A stretch of 64,000 nt of DNA, taken from the NCBI RefSeq assembly GCF_030548295.1, contig NZ_JAUOSB010000006.1:62001-126000 (forward strand), in the 5' to 3' direction. Below, one piece after another: positions 42,999-52,106 of the stretch. Within the stretch, counting starts at the first letter, position 1. Every line of letters begins with the position of its first letter. The notes beneath the pieces are model-generated. The model was not told the DNA's origin. It saw only the letters and a program-made list of their open reading frames with translations, and made no database searches. Source of the stretch: Wenyingzhuangia sp. 2_MG-2023 (lineage in GTDB: Bacteria; Bacteroidota; Bacteroidia; Flavobacteriales; Flavobacteriaceae). The translations under genes were made by a program, and so were the position numbers.

Positions 42999-43964
42999 AT
43001 GAGAATATTTTTTTACTTGATATTTATTTTTTTACTAGTTGCTTGTTCTGATTTAACAGGAACTAAAACATTGACACTCGCACATACTTTACCAATATCA
43101 CATCCCGTTCATAAGGGAATTGTAGTGTTTCAAAAAGAGTTGGCTAAAATATCTGAAGGAAATTTGAATGTTAAAATTTTTCCTGATGGACAACTGGGAG
43201 GAGAGCGAGAGACTTTGGAACTGCTTCAAATAGGAAGTATTTCTATGACCAAGGTTAGCGCTGCGACCATGGCCAATTTTGTGCCTGAATACGGAGCGGT
43301 GAGTATTCCTTATGTTTTTAAAGATTTGGAACATTGTCACCGTGTATTAGAAGGTGCTGTAGGTGAAATTCTTTTAGAAAAAGGAACAGAAAGGTGGTTA
43401 AGAGGATTGTGTTTTTACGATGCGGGAAGTCGTAGTTTTTACACGGCTAAAAAACCTATCAAAACAGCCGAAGATGTAAAAGGATTGAAGATTAGAGTGA
43501 TGAACGACCCAACAGCTATTAAAATGGTAAGTGCATTAGGTGGTTCTGCAACTCCAATGGCTTATGGAGAATTGTATACAGCTTTGCAGCAAGGAGTTGT
43601 TGATGGAGCAGAAAATAACATTCCTTCTTTTGTAACCTCTCGTCATTTTGAAGTTTGTAAATATTACAGTTTAGATCAACATACTTATATCCCCGATGTG
43701 TTGATTATAGGAACCAAAACCTTGAGTAGATTGTCGGAGCAAGAAAAAGCATGGGTGTTTAGTGCTGCAAAAAAATCTGTAGAAGCACAGAAAAAATTTT
43801 GGCAAGAGTCGGTATCAGAAGGTCTTCAAATTTTAAAAGAAGCTGGAGTTGAAATTTATGAACCTAATAAAGATGAGTTTAGAGAAAAAACAAAATCGTT
43901 AATGGGAGGGTTTAAAGAGGAGTCTTTTGTGAAGTTGGTAAAGGCAATTAAAAACACAAAATAG
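42999..43964 (+). CDS. TRAP transporter substrate-binding protein DctP
   Basis: A 321-residue DctP-family binding protein with a lipobox (LLVACSD, Cys ~16), so it is anchored to the inner membrane rather than free. ARTLP-like start (LAHTLPISHPVH), FPDGQLGGERETLE and LKIRVMNDPTAIKMVSALGGSATPM match the family, including the Arg that binds the substrate carboxylate. In this operon the substrate is probably a uronate. It is followed by dctQ after 1 bp. Confidence 0.92.
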   Translation: MRIFFYLIFIFLLVACSDLTGTKTLTLAHTLPISHPVHKGIVVFQKELAKISEGNLNVKIFPDGQLGGERETLELLQIGSISMTKVSAATMANFVPEYGAVSIPYVFKDLEHCHRVLEGAVGEILLEKGTERWLRGLCFYDAGSRSFYTAKKPIKTAEDVKGLKIRVMNDPTAIKMVSALGGSATPMAYGELYTALQQGVVDGAENNIPSFVTSRHFEVCKYYSLDQHTYIPDVLIIGTKTLSRLSEQEKAWVFSAAKKSVEAQKKFWQESVSEGLQILKEAGVEIYEPNKDEFREKTKSLMGGFKEESFVKLVKAIKNTK

Positions 43965-43965
43965 T

Positions 43966-44466
43966 ATGGAGCAATTATTTAAAGGAGTAAAAAGGATATT
44001 AGAATATATGCTTGTAACCATATTTGTGATATTGGTTGTAGATGTTGTTTGGCAAGTAATTGCACGTTATGCAAAGATAAGTTCAGGTTTTACAGAAGAA
44101 TTGTCTAGGTTTTTATTAATCTGGTTGGCTGTTATTGCTACAGCATATTCAAGAAGTTATAAAGGGCAGATGGCTATCGATTTTATTTATGAAAAATGCA
44201 ATGACAAAGTAAAGCACATCCTAAGTGTTTTTATAGAATTATGCATTGTAAGTTTTGCGTTGGTTATTATGGTGATAGGAGGAATCAACCTGGTGTATAT
44301 TACTTCAAAATTAGAACAATATTCGCCTTCATTACATGCTCCAATGGGGTTTGTATACAGCATTGTCCCTGTGTGTGGAATCCTTATTTTATTTTTTAGT
44401 TTTTATCACATTATGAATTACATAAGAGATCGAAAAGAAGCAATCTCTGCAACTAAATTAGTTTAA
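43966..44466 (+). CDS. TRAP transporter small membrane subunit DctQ
   Basis: 166 residues with four membrane segments, as in DctQ. SGFTEELSRFLLIWLAVIATAYS is the family signature near residue 40. It bridges the binding protein and the large subunit. Gaps to its neighbours are 1-2 bp, so all three are coupled. Confidence 0.92.
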   Translation: MEQLFKGVKRILEYMLVTIFVILVVDVVWQVIARYAKISSGFTEELSRFLLIWLAVIATAYSRSYKGQMAIDFIYEKCNDKVKHILSVFIELCIVSFALVIMVIGGINLVYITSKLEQYSPSLHAPMGFVYSIVPVCGILILFFSFYHIMNYIRDRKEAISATKLV

Positions 44467-44468
44467 TT

Positions 44469-45773
44469 ATGAGTGTAGCAATTATTGGAGTGATAACTCT
44501 TTTTGTGATTTTATTTGCTTTGTTGTTGTTAAAAGTACCTGTTTCCTATAGTGTAGGAATAGCAACTATTATTACTTTGTTAATTAGTTTGCCAGTTTTA
44601 CCTGCTATTACAACTATTACTCAGCAAATGACTACGGGTATTGATAGTTTTGCTTTGTTAGCCATTCCGTTTTTTATACTAGCGGGTGATATAATGAATA
44701 GTGGAGGAATTGCTAATAGATTGATCAATTTTTCCAAATCTTTGGTAGGTAGTTTTCCTGGAGGTTTGTTGTATGTAAATATTATTTCGGCAATGTTTTT
44801 TGGAGCCGTTTCTGGTTCTGCTGCAGCTTCTGCATCGGCAATTGGAGGAGTTTTAGCCAAAAGAATGGAAAAAGAAAATTATCCAAAACCTTTTAGTGCA
44901 GCCTTAAATATTACTTCATCTACCGTTGGTTTAATCATTCCACCAAGTAATGTTTTAATTGTTTTTGCTTTGGCCAGTGCCGGAGCAGCATCAGTAGAAG
45001 CCTTGTTTTTAGCAGGATATTTACCAGGAATTTTATTAGGATTTTCTTTTATAGTGTTAGCAGCTATTGTTGCTGTTCGTAAAAAATTTCCCAAAGAAGA
45101 ACGCGTGTCTTTTAAACAATTATGGAATGATTTTAGAAAAGCAATTTTAAGTATATTAATGATTATTGTGGTTGTTGGTGGAATTGTGTTTGGAGTATTT
45201 ACAGCTACAGAAGGGGCTGTAATTGCAGTAATTTATGCTTTGGTATTGAGTCTTTTCTACAAAGAAATTCAAGTAAAAGATTTAGGGAAAATCATTATTA
45301 AAAGTTCTAAAACGGTAGCTGTTGTTATGTTTTTAATTAGTACTTCTATGGCTTTGTCTTGGTTGTTCGCTTATAATGAAATTCCTCAGTTGATATCAGA
45401 ATTTATGTTGACGAATTTTGACAGCCCTATAATGATGTTGTTGGCAATAAATTTAACATTATTGATTGTTGGTACTTTTATGGACATGACTCCAGCGGTT
45501 TTAATTTTTACACCTATTTTCTTACCTATTGTTACAGAAATTGGTTTAGACCCTGTGCATTTTGGAATTGTTATGGTGTTGAATTTGTGTATAGGATTGT
45601 GTACACCACCTGTGGGAACCTTATTGTTTATTGGTAGCGGAGTAGCAGGAGTAGAAGTCAGTAAGGTTGTAAAACCTTTGTTACCTTTTTTAGGAGTAAT
45701 GATTTTGGTGTTGTTGTTAGTTACTTTTATTCCACAAATTAGTATGTTTTTACCAGGGTTGTTTGAGAAGTAG
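44469..45773 (+). CDS. TRAP transporter large membrane subunit DctM
   Basis: A 434-residue protein with about twelve membrane segments. FFILAGDIMNSGGIANRLINF, VSGSAAASASAIGGV and IIPPSNVLIVFA are DctM signatures. It is the ion-coupled channel for uronate uptake, probably Na+-driven as in marine bacteria. It is the last gene of the seven-gene uronate operon, meeting the next gene tail to tail with 4 bp. Confidence 0.93.
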   Translation: MSVAIIGVITLFVILFALLLLKVPVSYSVGIATIITLLISLPVLPAITTITQQMTTGIDSFALLAIPFFILAGDIMNSGGIANRLINFSKSLVGSFPGGLLYVNIISAMFFGAVSGSAAASASAIGGVLAKRMEKENYPKPFSAALNITSSTVGLIIPPSNVLIVFALASAGAASVEALFLAGYLPGILLGFSFIVLAAIVAVRKKFPKEERVSFKQLWNDFRKAILSILMIIVVVGGIVFGVFTATEGAVIAVIYALVLSLFYKEIQVKDLGKIIIKSSKTVAVVMFLISTSMALSWLFAYNEIPQLISEFMLTNFDSPIMMLLAINLTLLIVGTFMDMTPAVLIFTPIFLPIVTEIGLDPVHFGIVMVLNLCIGLCTPPVGTLLFIGSGVAGVEVSKVVKPLLPFLGVMILVLLLVTFIPQISMFLPGLFEK

Positions 45774-45777
45774 ATAT

Positions 45778-47016
45778 TTAATTTTCTGAATCTATTATAG
45801 ATTGGAGTATTTTGTTCGCTAAGAGATAAGATGAAATATATTCTGCCTTATCTTCGATGTTATTTTTCATATGTTCAATCTCGTTTTTAAATCCTTTATT
45901 ATCTGGTGAGAAAAAGAGCACAGAATTAAATTTAGAATTTAGTTTATGAGAATCAATATTTGGATTGTACACTTCTCTTAATGATGTCTTGCAATTGTTT
46001 AAATTCTCTCTTAATTTGTTTTCAACGGCAGTTGGAGTGTCGGATAAAATTACATTTGGTGCTTTATTGTCAATTTGAGGTTCAGCACCGTTTTCTATTG
46101 TGAATTTAAGCAGAAATGAATCTATTCCTGCTTTAGTGTCTTTTATCCAAAACTCTAGATTGCTAGTAAAATCTTCTATCGCATTTTTATACCTATCATG
46201 CTCTTCTCTTTTTTGATAAATTGTTAAAAGTATTTCTTGACTATACCAATGGTTTTGTAAAATAGATTCGAATTTAGAGGATAGCAAATTTATATAATCT
46301 TCAAAAGAGAGGTTTTGTAAACGGTGTTCTAGTTTTACCTCAATTTCTTTTTTTAAGTTCTTTAAGTTTTTTTCAATTTGACAAAGTATTATGTCTAGAT
46401 AATCATTCATAAATTGATTATGACGGTTGATAATATCTATCATACTTATAGATTTCATTTCTAAGTTATAATTGTTTTTTTTAGCATACGTATGGTATTC
46501 TATAAACCCAGGTTTTGGATTGTAGGAAAATACAGCAGTAGATTTTAGATTGTTTTTCCAGCTTCCTAATGGATGTCCAACTAACTCATTTCTTATTTCT
46601 CTGTTAATCGCAAAATTTTCATCGTTATTAAGATTGTTTGAGAGCTCTCCATAGTTAAAAATTGATAAGAGCTCTCTCATTAAATCTTGTTGAATATAAA
46701 TACTTTGGAGAAAACTAATGTTTTCTGAAATCATTTTGGTATTTCTGTCAGAACCGTGAAGAATATCATTGGGAGTATCGCCGACAAGAGAAGGGACTGA
46801 TTGTATTATTTTTATTTTCGATGATTTTTTATAATCATAAATAAAAATAATATCAAGGGTGTCTTTTATGTAGCCAATAAGACTATTAGTGTAGTTTCTC
46901 TTTCCATATTCGGTATATTTCAAATATTTTTTGTCTCTACATATTTGATAAGAGCTAACATAGTTTTGCCAAAAAGAGAATACTAAGTCTAATTTTTTAT
47001 TTATTTCTGTTTTCAT
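45778..47016 (-). CDS. Unknown protein with a HEPN-like RNase motif
   Basis: A 412-residue, lysine- and asparagine-rich helical protein that I do not recognise. R142-N-E-L-V-G-H148 in REIRNELVGHPLG fits the R-(N/D/H)-x3-5-H motif of HEPN ribonucleases, the motif found in many abortive-infection and toxin proteins. The rest is long helices, with a possible coiled-coil at ~215-250. It stands alone, minus strand, in AT-rich DNA between metabolic genes, as expected of an acquired gene. A HEPN-type toxin or defence role is a hypothesis; no antitoxin gene is next to it. Confidence 0.6.
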   Translation of the reverse strand: MKTEINKKLDLVFSFWQNYVSSYQICRDKKYLKYTEYGKRNYTNSLIGYIKDTLDIIFIYDYKKSSKIKIIQSVPSLVGDTPNDILHGSDRNTKMISENISFLQSIYIQQDLMRELLSIFNYGELSNNLNNDENFAINREIRNELVGHPLGSWKNNLKSTAVFSYNPKPGFIEYHTYAKKNNYNLEMKSISMIDIINRHNQFMNDYLDIILCQIEKNLKNLKKEIEVKLEHRLQNLSFEDYINLLSSKFESILQNHWYSQEILLTIYQKREEHDRYKNAIEDFTSNLEFWIKDTKAGIDSFLLKFTIENGAEPQIDNKAPNVILSDTPTAVENKLRENLNNCKTSLREVYNPNIDSHKLNSKFNSVLFFSPDNKGFKNEIEHMKNNIEDKAEYISSYLLANKILQSIIDSEN

Positions 47017-47166
47017 AATTTAGATTTTTCCTGTTGATATCTAAATTAGATACTAAGTTCTTAGCCTAAGCACATTATTAAAAATAGTTATTGACATAGT
47101 TTACAACTAAAATAGGTTGATAACATAGTAGATTATGGAACAAAGAAAGTAATAATCAATAAAATC

Positions 47167-47556
47167 TTATACCTCCATATCTTTCAATTGCACTTGCAAA
47201 GCATTGGTAGAAACTTGAATTTCTATAAACAACAGAATCAAAGAAATCATCATACAAGAAAGACTCACAATGAAAACAATATCTGCAACGGTAGAAAGTT
47301 GTAAAAAAAGAAGCAACATGGTTAAAACACTTCCCATAAAGCTTAAGATGGCCGAAGCTTGAGTGGCTCTAATCAAAGTCAATCTTTTGCTTAAAATTTT
47401 AATTTGTACACCAATTGTTTTTTCATGAGAATTTTGATATTCTTTGTGCAATTGTCTAATCAAAGCAGCAATAGCTAAATAACGAGCATTGTAAGCTAAC
47501 ATGGTTAAAGAAATAGCAGGAAACAACAATGCGGGAATGCTCATGGTCAAATTCAT
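47167..47556 (-). CDS. DUF2721 membrane protein
   Basis: The ATG at 47556 gives 129 residues beginning MNLTMSIPALLFPAISLTMLAYNARYLA, typical of DUF2721. A TTG 21 bp upstream adds seven residues without similarity. Three membrane helices are expected, with a cytoplasmic loop near 35-70. No function is known. It is divergent from ychF. Confidence 0.82.
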   Translation of the reverse strand: MNLTMSIPALLFPAISLTMLAYNARYLAIAALIRQLHKEYQNSHEKTIGVQIKILSKRLTLIRATQASAILSFMGSVLTMLLLFLQLSTVADIVFIVSLSCMMISLILLFIEIQVSTNALQVQLKDMEV

Positions 47557-47669
47557 GGTACAAGTTTTAAATTTCAATATAAAAATACAAAGAATCTTGT
47601 GGATAATAGCTAGTTTGGTTGTTTGCTTTTTCTAGATAAGATTCCTTTCAATCTTTAAATTATAGATTG

Positions 47670-47677
47670 TATCTTTG
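47670..47677 (+). promoter_or_regulatory. -7 box of ychF
   Basis: TATCTTTG matches TAnnTTTG, 22 bp before the ychF ATG, giving a short leader. Confidence 0.5.
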
Positions 47678-47699
47678 GCACTTCTAAAATTAGAATTTC

Positions 47700-48791
47700 A
47701 TGAAAGCAGGTATTGTAGGATTACCAAACGTTGGAAAATCAACGTTATTCAATTGTTTGTCTAATGCAAAAGCACAAAGTGCAAACTTTCCCTTTTGTAC
47801 TATAGAGCCTAATATTGGGGTGGTAAATGTACCAGATCCTAGATTAGAAAAGTTAGAAGAATTGGTAAATCCAGAGAGAGTAGTGCCTGCAACTGTAGAG
47901 ATTGTAGACATTGCTGGTTTGGTAAAAGGAGCGAGTAAAGGTGAAGGATTGGGAAATCAATTTTTGGCAAACATTCGTGAAACAGATGCTATTTTGCACG
48001 TGTTACGTTGTTTTAACGATGACAATATTATTCACGTTGATGGTTCTATAGATCCAATTAGAGACAAAGAAACTATTGATATTGAATTGCAATTAAAAGA
48101 CTTAGAAACGGTTGAAAAACGTTTGGAAAGAGTAAAGAAATTAGCCAAAACAGGAAACAAAGAAGCACAAGCTGAGTTTGATGTTTTAGACCGAATTAAA
48201 GTGGCTTTGGAGCAAGCAAAATCTATTCGTTCTTTAGAGTTTTTAGAAAAGGAATTGGAATTTGTAAAACCTTTGCAATTCATAACCATTAAGCCAGTAA
48301 TGTACGTTTGTAATGTAGATGAAGCTGCTGCTGTTGATGGAAATGAATATGTAGAATTGGTAAAAGAAGCCGTGAAAGATGAAAATGCTGAAGTATTGTT
48401 TTTGGCAGTGGGAACGGAAGCAGATATCAATGAATTGGAAAGTTACGAAGAGCGTAAAGAATTTTTATCTGATGTTGGTTTAGAAGAGCCAGGAGCGGCC
48501 AAATTGATTCGTTATGCATACAGATTGTTAAATTTACAAACCTATTTTACGGCAGGTGTAAAAGAGGTGAGAGCATGGACAATTAATATTGGAGATACGG
48601 CACCACAAGCTGCTGGAGTCATTCATACCGATTTTGAAAAAGGATTTATTCGTGCAGAGGTAATTAAATATGATGATTACTTGATCTTTGGAAACGAAGC
48701 GAAAGTAAAAGAAGCAGGAAGATTGTCTGTAGAAGGAAAAGAATACATTGTACAAGATGGAGACATGATGAATTTTAGATTCAACGTGTAA
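47700..48791 (+). CDS. ychF: Redox-regulated ATPase YchF
   Basis: The 363-residue Obg-family protein has a full set of motifs: GLPNVGKST, VDIAGLVKGAS, the NVDE motif (in CNVDEAAA) that confers ATP rather than GTP preference, and the C-terminal TGS-like domain ending in VQDGDMMNFRFNV. It binds the 70S ribosome. It is monocistronic, with its own promoter box and terminator. Confidence 0.96.
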   Translation: MKAGIVGLPNVGKSTLFNCLSNAKAQSANFPFCTIEPNIGVVNVPDPRLEKLEELVNPERVVPATVEIVDIAGLVKGASKGEGLGNQFLANIRETDAILHVLRCFNDDNIIHVDGSIDPIRDKETIDIELQLKDLETVEKRLERVKKLAKTGNKEAQAEFDVLDRIKVALEQAKSIRSLEFLEKELEFVKPLQFITIKPVMYVCNVDEAAAVDGNEYVELVKEAVKDENAEVLFLAVGTEADINELESYEERKEFLSDVGLEEPGAAKLIRYAYRLLNLQTYFTAGVKEVRAWTINIGDTAPQAAGVIHTDFEKGFIRAEVIKYDDYLIFGNEAKVKEAGRLSVEGKEYIVQDGDMMNFRFNV

Positions 48792-48819
48792 TTAATTTGT
48801 TACAAAAAATAAAAAAGAG

Positions 48820-48847
48820 AAAGAGAGCCATTTGGCTCTCTTTTTTT
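48820..48847 (+). terminator. Terminator of ychF
   Basis: AAAGAGAGCC (48820-48829) and GGCTCTCTTT (48834-48843), a perfect 10-bp stem with a 4-base loop and a T run, about 30 bp past the stop. Confidence 0.85.
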
Positions 48848-49003
48848 ATGTAATAAACATTACTTTCCTTAAACAAAAATTAATATTTAAATTTATAAAA
48901 TTCTGATTATAAAGGATATATTTAGTCTTGGGGTTTGTTCAAGTAAATCAATCCCTTATTTTTTTGATTAAAACAACAATAGTCACCAAATCCTTAATTT
49001 ACA

Positions 49004-49456
49004 ATGAAAAATATGTTTAATGCCATCGATACGGCTGAAATGATCAAGCGTATAGAAAGTTTGACACCTGCTGCCCAACCCAATTGGGGAAAAATGAATG
49101 TAGATCAAATGTTAGCTCATTGCAACGTTACTTATGAGCTTGTTTTTGAAGATTTACACGCTAAACCTAATGTTTTTAAGAAATTGATTCTTAAATTATT
49201 TGTGAAAGATATTGTTGTGGGTGATAAGCCATATAAAAAGAATGGGCAAACAGCACCTGAATTTGTGATTAAAGACAATCGTAAATTTGAAACAGAAAAA
49301 AAAAGATTGATTGATTACATCAACAAAACACAGCAATTGGGAGAGAATTTTTTTGAAGGAAAAGAGTCTTTGTCTTTTGGAGTTCTTACAATAAAAGAGT
49401 GGAATACCATGTTTGCAAAACATTTAGACCATCATCTGACTCAATTTGGTGTTTAA
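49004..49456 (+). CDS. DUF1569 protein (DinB-like fold)
   Basis: 150 residues. WGKMNVDQMLAHCNVTYE and the C-terminal MFAKHLDHHLTQFGV are the DUF1569 hallmarks; the histidines probably bind a metal as in DinB/YfiT proteins. The reaction is unknown. Its transcript ends in a shared terminator with the convergent dus gene. Confidence 0.8.
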   Translation: MKNMFNAIDTAEMIKRIESLTPAAQPNWGKMNVDQMLAHCNVTYELVFEDLHAKPNVFKKLILKLFVKDIVVGDKPYKKNGQTAPEFVIKDNRKFETEKKRLIDYINKTQQLGENFFEGKESLSFGVLTIKEWNTMFAKHLDHHLTQFGV

Positions 49457-49476
49457 AAAGAATATTGATGATTTAC

Positions 49477-49504
49477 AAAGCTTAAGAATCAAATCTTAAG
49501 CTTT
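49477..49504. terminator. Bidirectional terminator between DUF1569 and dus genes
   Basis: Perfect 11-bp arms AAAGCTTAAGA (49477-49487) and TCTTAAGCTTT (49494-49504) with a 6-base loop. It lies between two convergent stops (49456 and 49520). Confidence 0.65.
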
Positions 49505-49519
49505 ATTAGTTGTATTTGT

Positions 49520-50470
49520 TTATCGTTTTTGATTTGCAAAAATTTCGTTTACCGCATTTTTATATTTTACCGCATTCCCAGCTTTTTTAATTGCTTTGTA
49601 TACTTTTGGAGTGTTGTCAAAAGATTGTGAAAAATATTCCCAAAAGCCTAACATCTTCATTTTAATAGGTGTTGGTCCAGACAAAGCTTCATCGTACTGT
49701 TGGTAAATAGTATCGTGAAATTCTTTAAAAATTTGCCATTTATTTTCAGGATATTCTGTAGTATCATTTTTAATCATACTTGGTAAAAAAGGGTCGGCAA
49801 TCAAGCCTCTACCAATCATAAAGTGATTTATTTCAGGAAAACGTTGTTGAATTTTTCTAAAAGCGTTTACGCTGGTAATATCACCATTGTAATACAGTTG
49901 ATGAGGTGTTTGTTTCAAACAAGCTTCAAAAGCGTCTAAATCCACACCTCCTTTGTACAGTTGCTTTCCTATACGGGCATGAATGGCAATATTTTTTAGC
50001 GGATATTTGCCCAAAATAGCAAAAGTTTTTAATATTTCTGTTGGTTCATCATAACCCATGCGCATTTTCATAGAAATAGTCATGTCGCTTTCAGTATGAG
50101 CTTTGTGTAAAACTTCGTCAATTTTTTGTGGCTGACAAATCATACCGGATCCCATTCCTTGTTTGGTAACCATAGGGTATGGACAACCCAAATTCCAATT
50201 CAATTCTGTATAACCTAAAGATTTTACATAGTTCAAGGCGAATAAAAACTCATCAGGATTATTGGTCATAACTTGTGGAATTAGCTCTGGAACCGAATTG
50301 TTTTCAGGATTTAAATCTCGTTGGTAATTGTTTTTAATAATCAACTTACCATTCATTTTAATGTAAGGAGCATAAAAAGTGTCTATTCCCCCAAAATAAT
50401 GATGGAATGCATTACGAAAACGAAAATCTGTAAATCCTTGTAATGGAGATGAAAGTAGCTTGATAGACAT
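49520..50470 (-). CDS. tRNA-dihydrouridine synthase
   Basis: A 316-residue FMN TIM-barrel enzyme. SPLQGFTDFRFRNAFH opens the barrel; LNWNLGCPYPMVTKQGMGSGM carries the catalytic Cys; MKMRMGYD, AIHARIGKQLYKG and YNGDI, MIGRGLIADPFL bind FMN. It reduces uridine in tRNA; the substrate position cannot be told, though the short form recalls DusC. It stands alone. Confidence 0.9.
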   Translation of the reverse strand: MSIKLLSSPLQGFTDFRFRNAFHHYFGGIDTFYAPYIKMNGKLIIKNNYQRDLNPENNSVPELIPQVMTNNPDEFLFALNYVKSLGYTELNWNLGCPYPMVTKQGMGSGMICQPQKIDEVLHKAHTESDMTISMKMRMGYDEPTEILKTFAILGKYPLKNIAIHARIGKQLYKGGVDLDAFEACLKQTPHQLYYNGDITSVNAFRKIQQRFPEINHFMIGRGLIADPFLPSMIKNDTTEYPENKWQIFKEFHDTIYQQYDEALSGPTPIKMKMLGFWEYFSQSFDNTPKVYKAIKKAGNAVKYKNAVNEIFANQKR

Positions 50471-50604
50471 TCAAAAAAATTTATGCAAAAGTAGTGAAAA
50501 ACAAAAGGAGTTGAAGAAATCAATTTTTTGTTTTAAAGCAAATTTAGAATGTCAATTATGTAAGTTTTGTTTTTAGTAAATTTTATTAAAGTAATAAGAG
50601 GTAT

Positions 50605-50640
50605 AAAAAAAGAACAAGTGCTCAATGTTAACTTGAGCAC
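50605..50640 (-). terminator. Terminator of array gene 1
   Basis: GTGCTCAA (50618-50625) and TTGAGCAC (50633-50640), a perfect 8-bp stem with flanking partial pairing, and on the minus strand a run of seven T. It is 36 bp past the stop of the gene at 50676. Confidence 0.8.
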
Positions 50641-50675
50641 CTGTTATTTTGGGGTTGGGGTATACAAAATTTTTA

Positions 50676-51059
50676 TTAAGACAAAACGCTTCTTTCTATG
50701 GCGGTTCGGTTGTTTAAATTTAAGTGCCTTTCAATAAAATCAACAGCCATTTTAATGACACTTTTACGTGCGACTACTTTTAGTTTTACTTCTTCGGGCT
50801 TTTCTACTTCTGGTCTAGGAGTTCTAGGAGGCGGGTTTTTAATTCTGGATAAGGTTCTAATGTTGCTTTGAAGAATAAGGTTTGCGGTTTTAAAATTTGT
50901 TTCATCAACTAAAATCTGAATTTTTTCATCAGTTTTGTCTATGACAACACCAATTGGAGCTATTCTTTGTATAGCGTTCTTAATTTGATATGCATCTAAT
51001 TGAGATTTGCATACATATAAAGTTTTTTGTGGGTTAGGGGTAGTCGGGATAGCAATCAT
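50676..51059 (-). CDS. Unknown small protein, paralogue array member 1 (type A)
   Basis: 127 residues. The shared core runs from KTLYVC (residues 12-17) through LDAYQIKNAIQRIAPIGV, QILVDETNFKTANLIL to RTLSR (~70), fitting a beta-alpha-beta-beta-alpha module. A proline-rich linker follows (NPPPRTPRPEVEKPEE, longest of the array), then an amphipathic helix (VIKMAVDFIERHL) and the tail ERSVLS. No signal peptide or known domain. It has its own promoter and terminator. The core shape resembles DUF2007, but I do not recognise the family. Confidence 0.8.
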   Translation of the reverse strand: MIAIPTTPNPQKTLYVCKSQLDAYQIKNAIQRIAPIGVVIDKTDEKIQILVDETNFKTANLILQSNIRTLSRIKNPPPRTPRPEVEKPEEVKLKVVARKSVIKMAVDFIERHLNLNNRTAIERSVLS

Positions 51060-51134
51060 CTTTTTTCTTTTTAGTAGTTAGGGATTCAATAGCATATATT
51101 CGGATAGTTTTTTAGGCTTTTAAGAACTCTCTAC

Positions 51135-51179
51135 TAAAGATAACTTGATTTTGAATCATGAAAAGTGATGATAAGCAAT
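51135..51179 (-). promoter_or_regulatory. Array promoter module, gene 1
   Basis: On the minus strand TTGCT-N4-ATCAC (within 51164-51179) stands 37 bp before TATCTTTA (51135-51142). The leader to the ATG at 51059 is about 70 nt. Confidence 0.65.
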
Positions 51180-51335
51180 CTAGTAGTTGTTTCTAATCAA
51201 TTTATGGTAGTGTATGGAAAATAATCAATAAATATTTAAAAATAACGATAGTGTATCTGTATTGTAATCTTACTTATTGTTTAATCTTAGTTGTTGATTA
51301 AACTCGAAAACTATTTTTTGGGTTGAGTTACGTTG

Positions 51336-51686
51336 TTATGATAATACGCTTCTTTCTAAAGCTCCTTTGTTTACCAATCCGTCTAAAAATTCTACAGCTA
51401 TTGTTATAAAACCTCTTTTAGCAGTTTTTTTAGGAACTTCTAAAGCTTCAACTTTAGCATAAGTATTCATGCTTTTTAGTGTTCTGAGAGAAGTATATAA
51501 AATTAGGTTTGCTGTTTTAAAATTAGAATTGTCAACCAATATTTTGTATTGATTGTTGTTTTTTTCAATTTCAACACCAATAGAAGCAACTCTTTGTATT
51601 GCGTTCTTTATGTGATACGCATCTAAATTGGTATCGCAAATGTGTAATGTTCTTTTTGTGTTTTGGGTAGTTGGGGTAGCAATCAT
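51336..51686 (-). CDS. Unknown small protein, paralogue array member 2 (type A)
   Basis: 116 residues. It starts MIATPTTQN, has the core RTLHIC...LDAYHIKNAIQRVASIGVEI...YKILVDNSNFKTANLIL...LRTLK, a short linker with VEALEVPKK, the helix FITIAVEFLDGLV, and ends in ERSVLS. The Ala-Ser of VASIG replaces the Ala-Pro seen in the other members. It has its own promoter module, and an imperfect hairpin without a T run (51279-51303) lies downstream. Function unknown. Confidence 0.8.
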   Translation of the reverse strand: MIATPTTQNTKRTLHICDTNLDAYHIKNAIQRVASIGVEIEKNNNQYKILVDNSNFKTANLILYTSLRTLKSMNTYAKVEALEVPKKTAKRGFITIAVEFLDGLVNKGALERSVLS

Positions 51687-52041
51687 TTTTTTCTTTTTTA
51701 ATAGTTATTTATGGGGTGTAAATAGTATTTTTTTAAGTTGTGTTATCAACCTACTGTAAAGATAGATTTTAATAGTCTTGTTCAAAGTGATGACGAGCAA
51801 TGCAAATGTTGTTTATAATCAATAATAAGCTAGGGGCTTAGCGAAATATGAGGGTTTTTATGATAAAATTAGAATTAAAAAATCACAATAGGTTTTTGAA
51901 CTAATTAGACTTAATGTTTAGTTTACATATACTTTGCAATTACAATTTTATATATTATTTCTGTAGTGTGTTATTTGCTGTTTAATGTTTGTGTACAATA
52001 TTTGAAATATGATTTTTTAGTCAATACACTCTATAAAAAAA
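51687..52041. other. Non-coding part of array unit 2
   Basis: It holds the leader and promoter of gene 2 (box 51757-51801) and then ~200 bp of AT-rich DNA up to the gene 3 terminator. The part from 51687 to ~51840 aligns with the region upstream of gene 4. No small ORF with family similarity was seen. Confidence 0.5.
51757..51801 (-). promoter_or_regulatory. Array promoter module, gene 2
   Basis: TTGCT-N4-ATCAC (within 51786-51801, minus strand) stands 37 bp before TATCTTTA (51757-51764). Leader about 67 nt, ending in an A-rich stretch before the ATG. Confidence 0.65.
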
Positions 52042-52064
52042 ATCGCTCGAATAATTCGAGCGAT
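52033..52064 (-). terminator. Terminator of array gene 3
   Basis: ATCGCTCGAA (52042-52051) and TTCGAGCGAT (52055-52064), perfect 10-bp arms, three-base loop, T run on the minus strand. It is 43 bp past the gene 3 stop. Confidence 0.85.
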
Positions 52065-52106
52065 TTTGTATTTTGGGTGGGGTAGGTATTTTAATAAATA
52101 ATTTTA

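Noticed and set aside
45778-47016. HEPN-motif protein considered as half of a toxin-antitoxin pair
   Set aside because: No small MNT-type or other antitoxin gene is next to it; its neighbours are a transporter gene and a DUF2721 gene.
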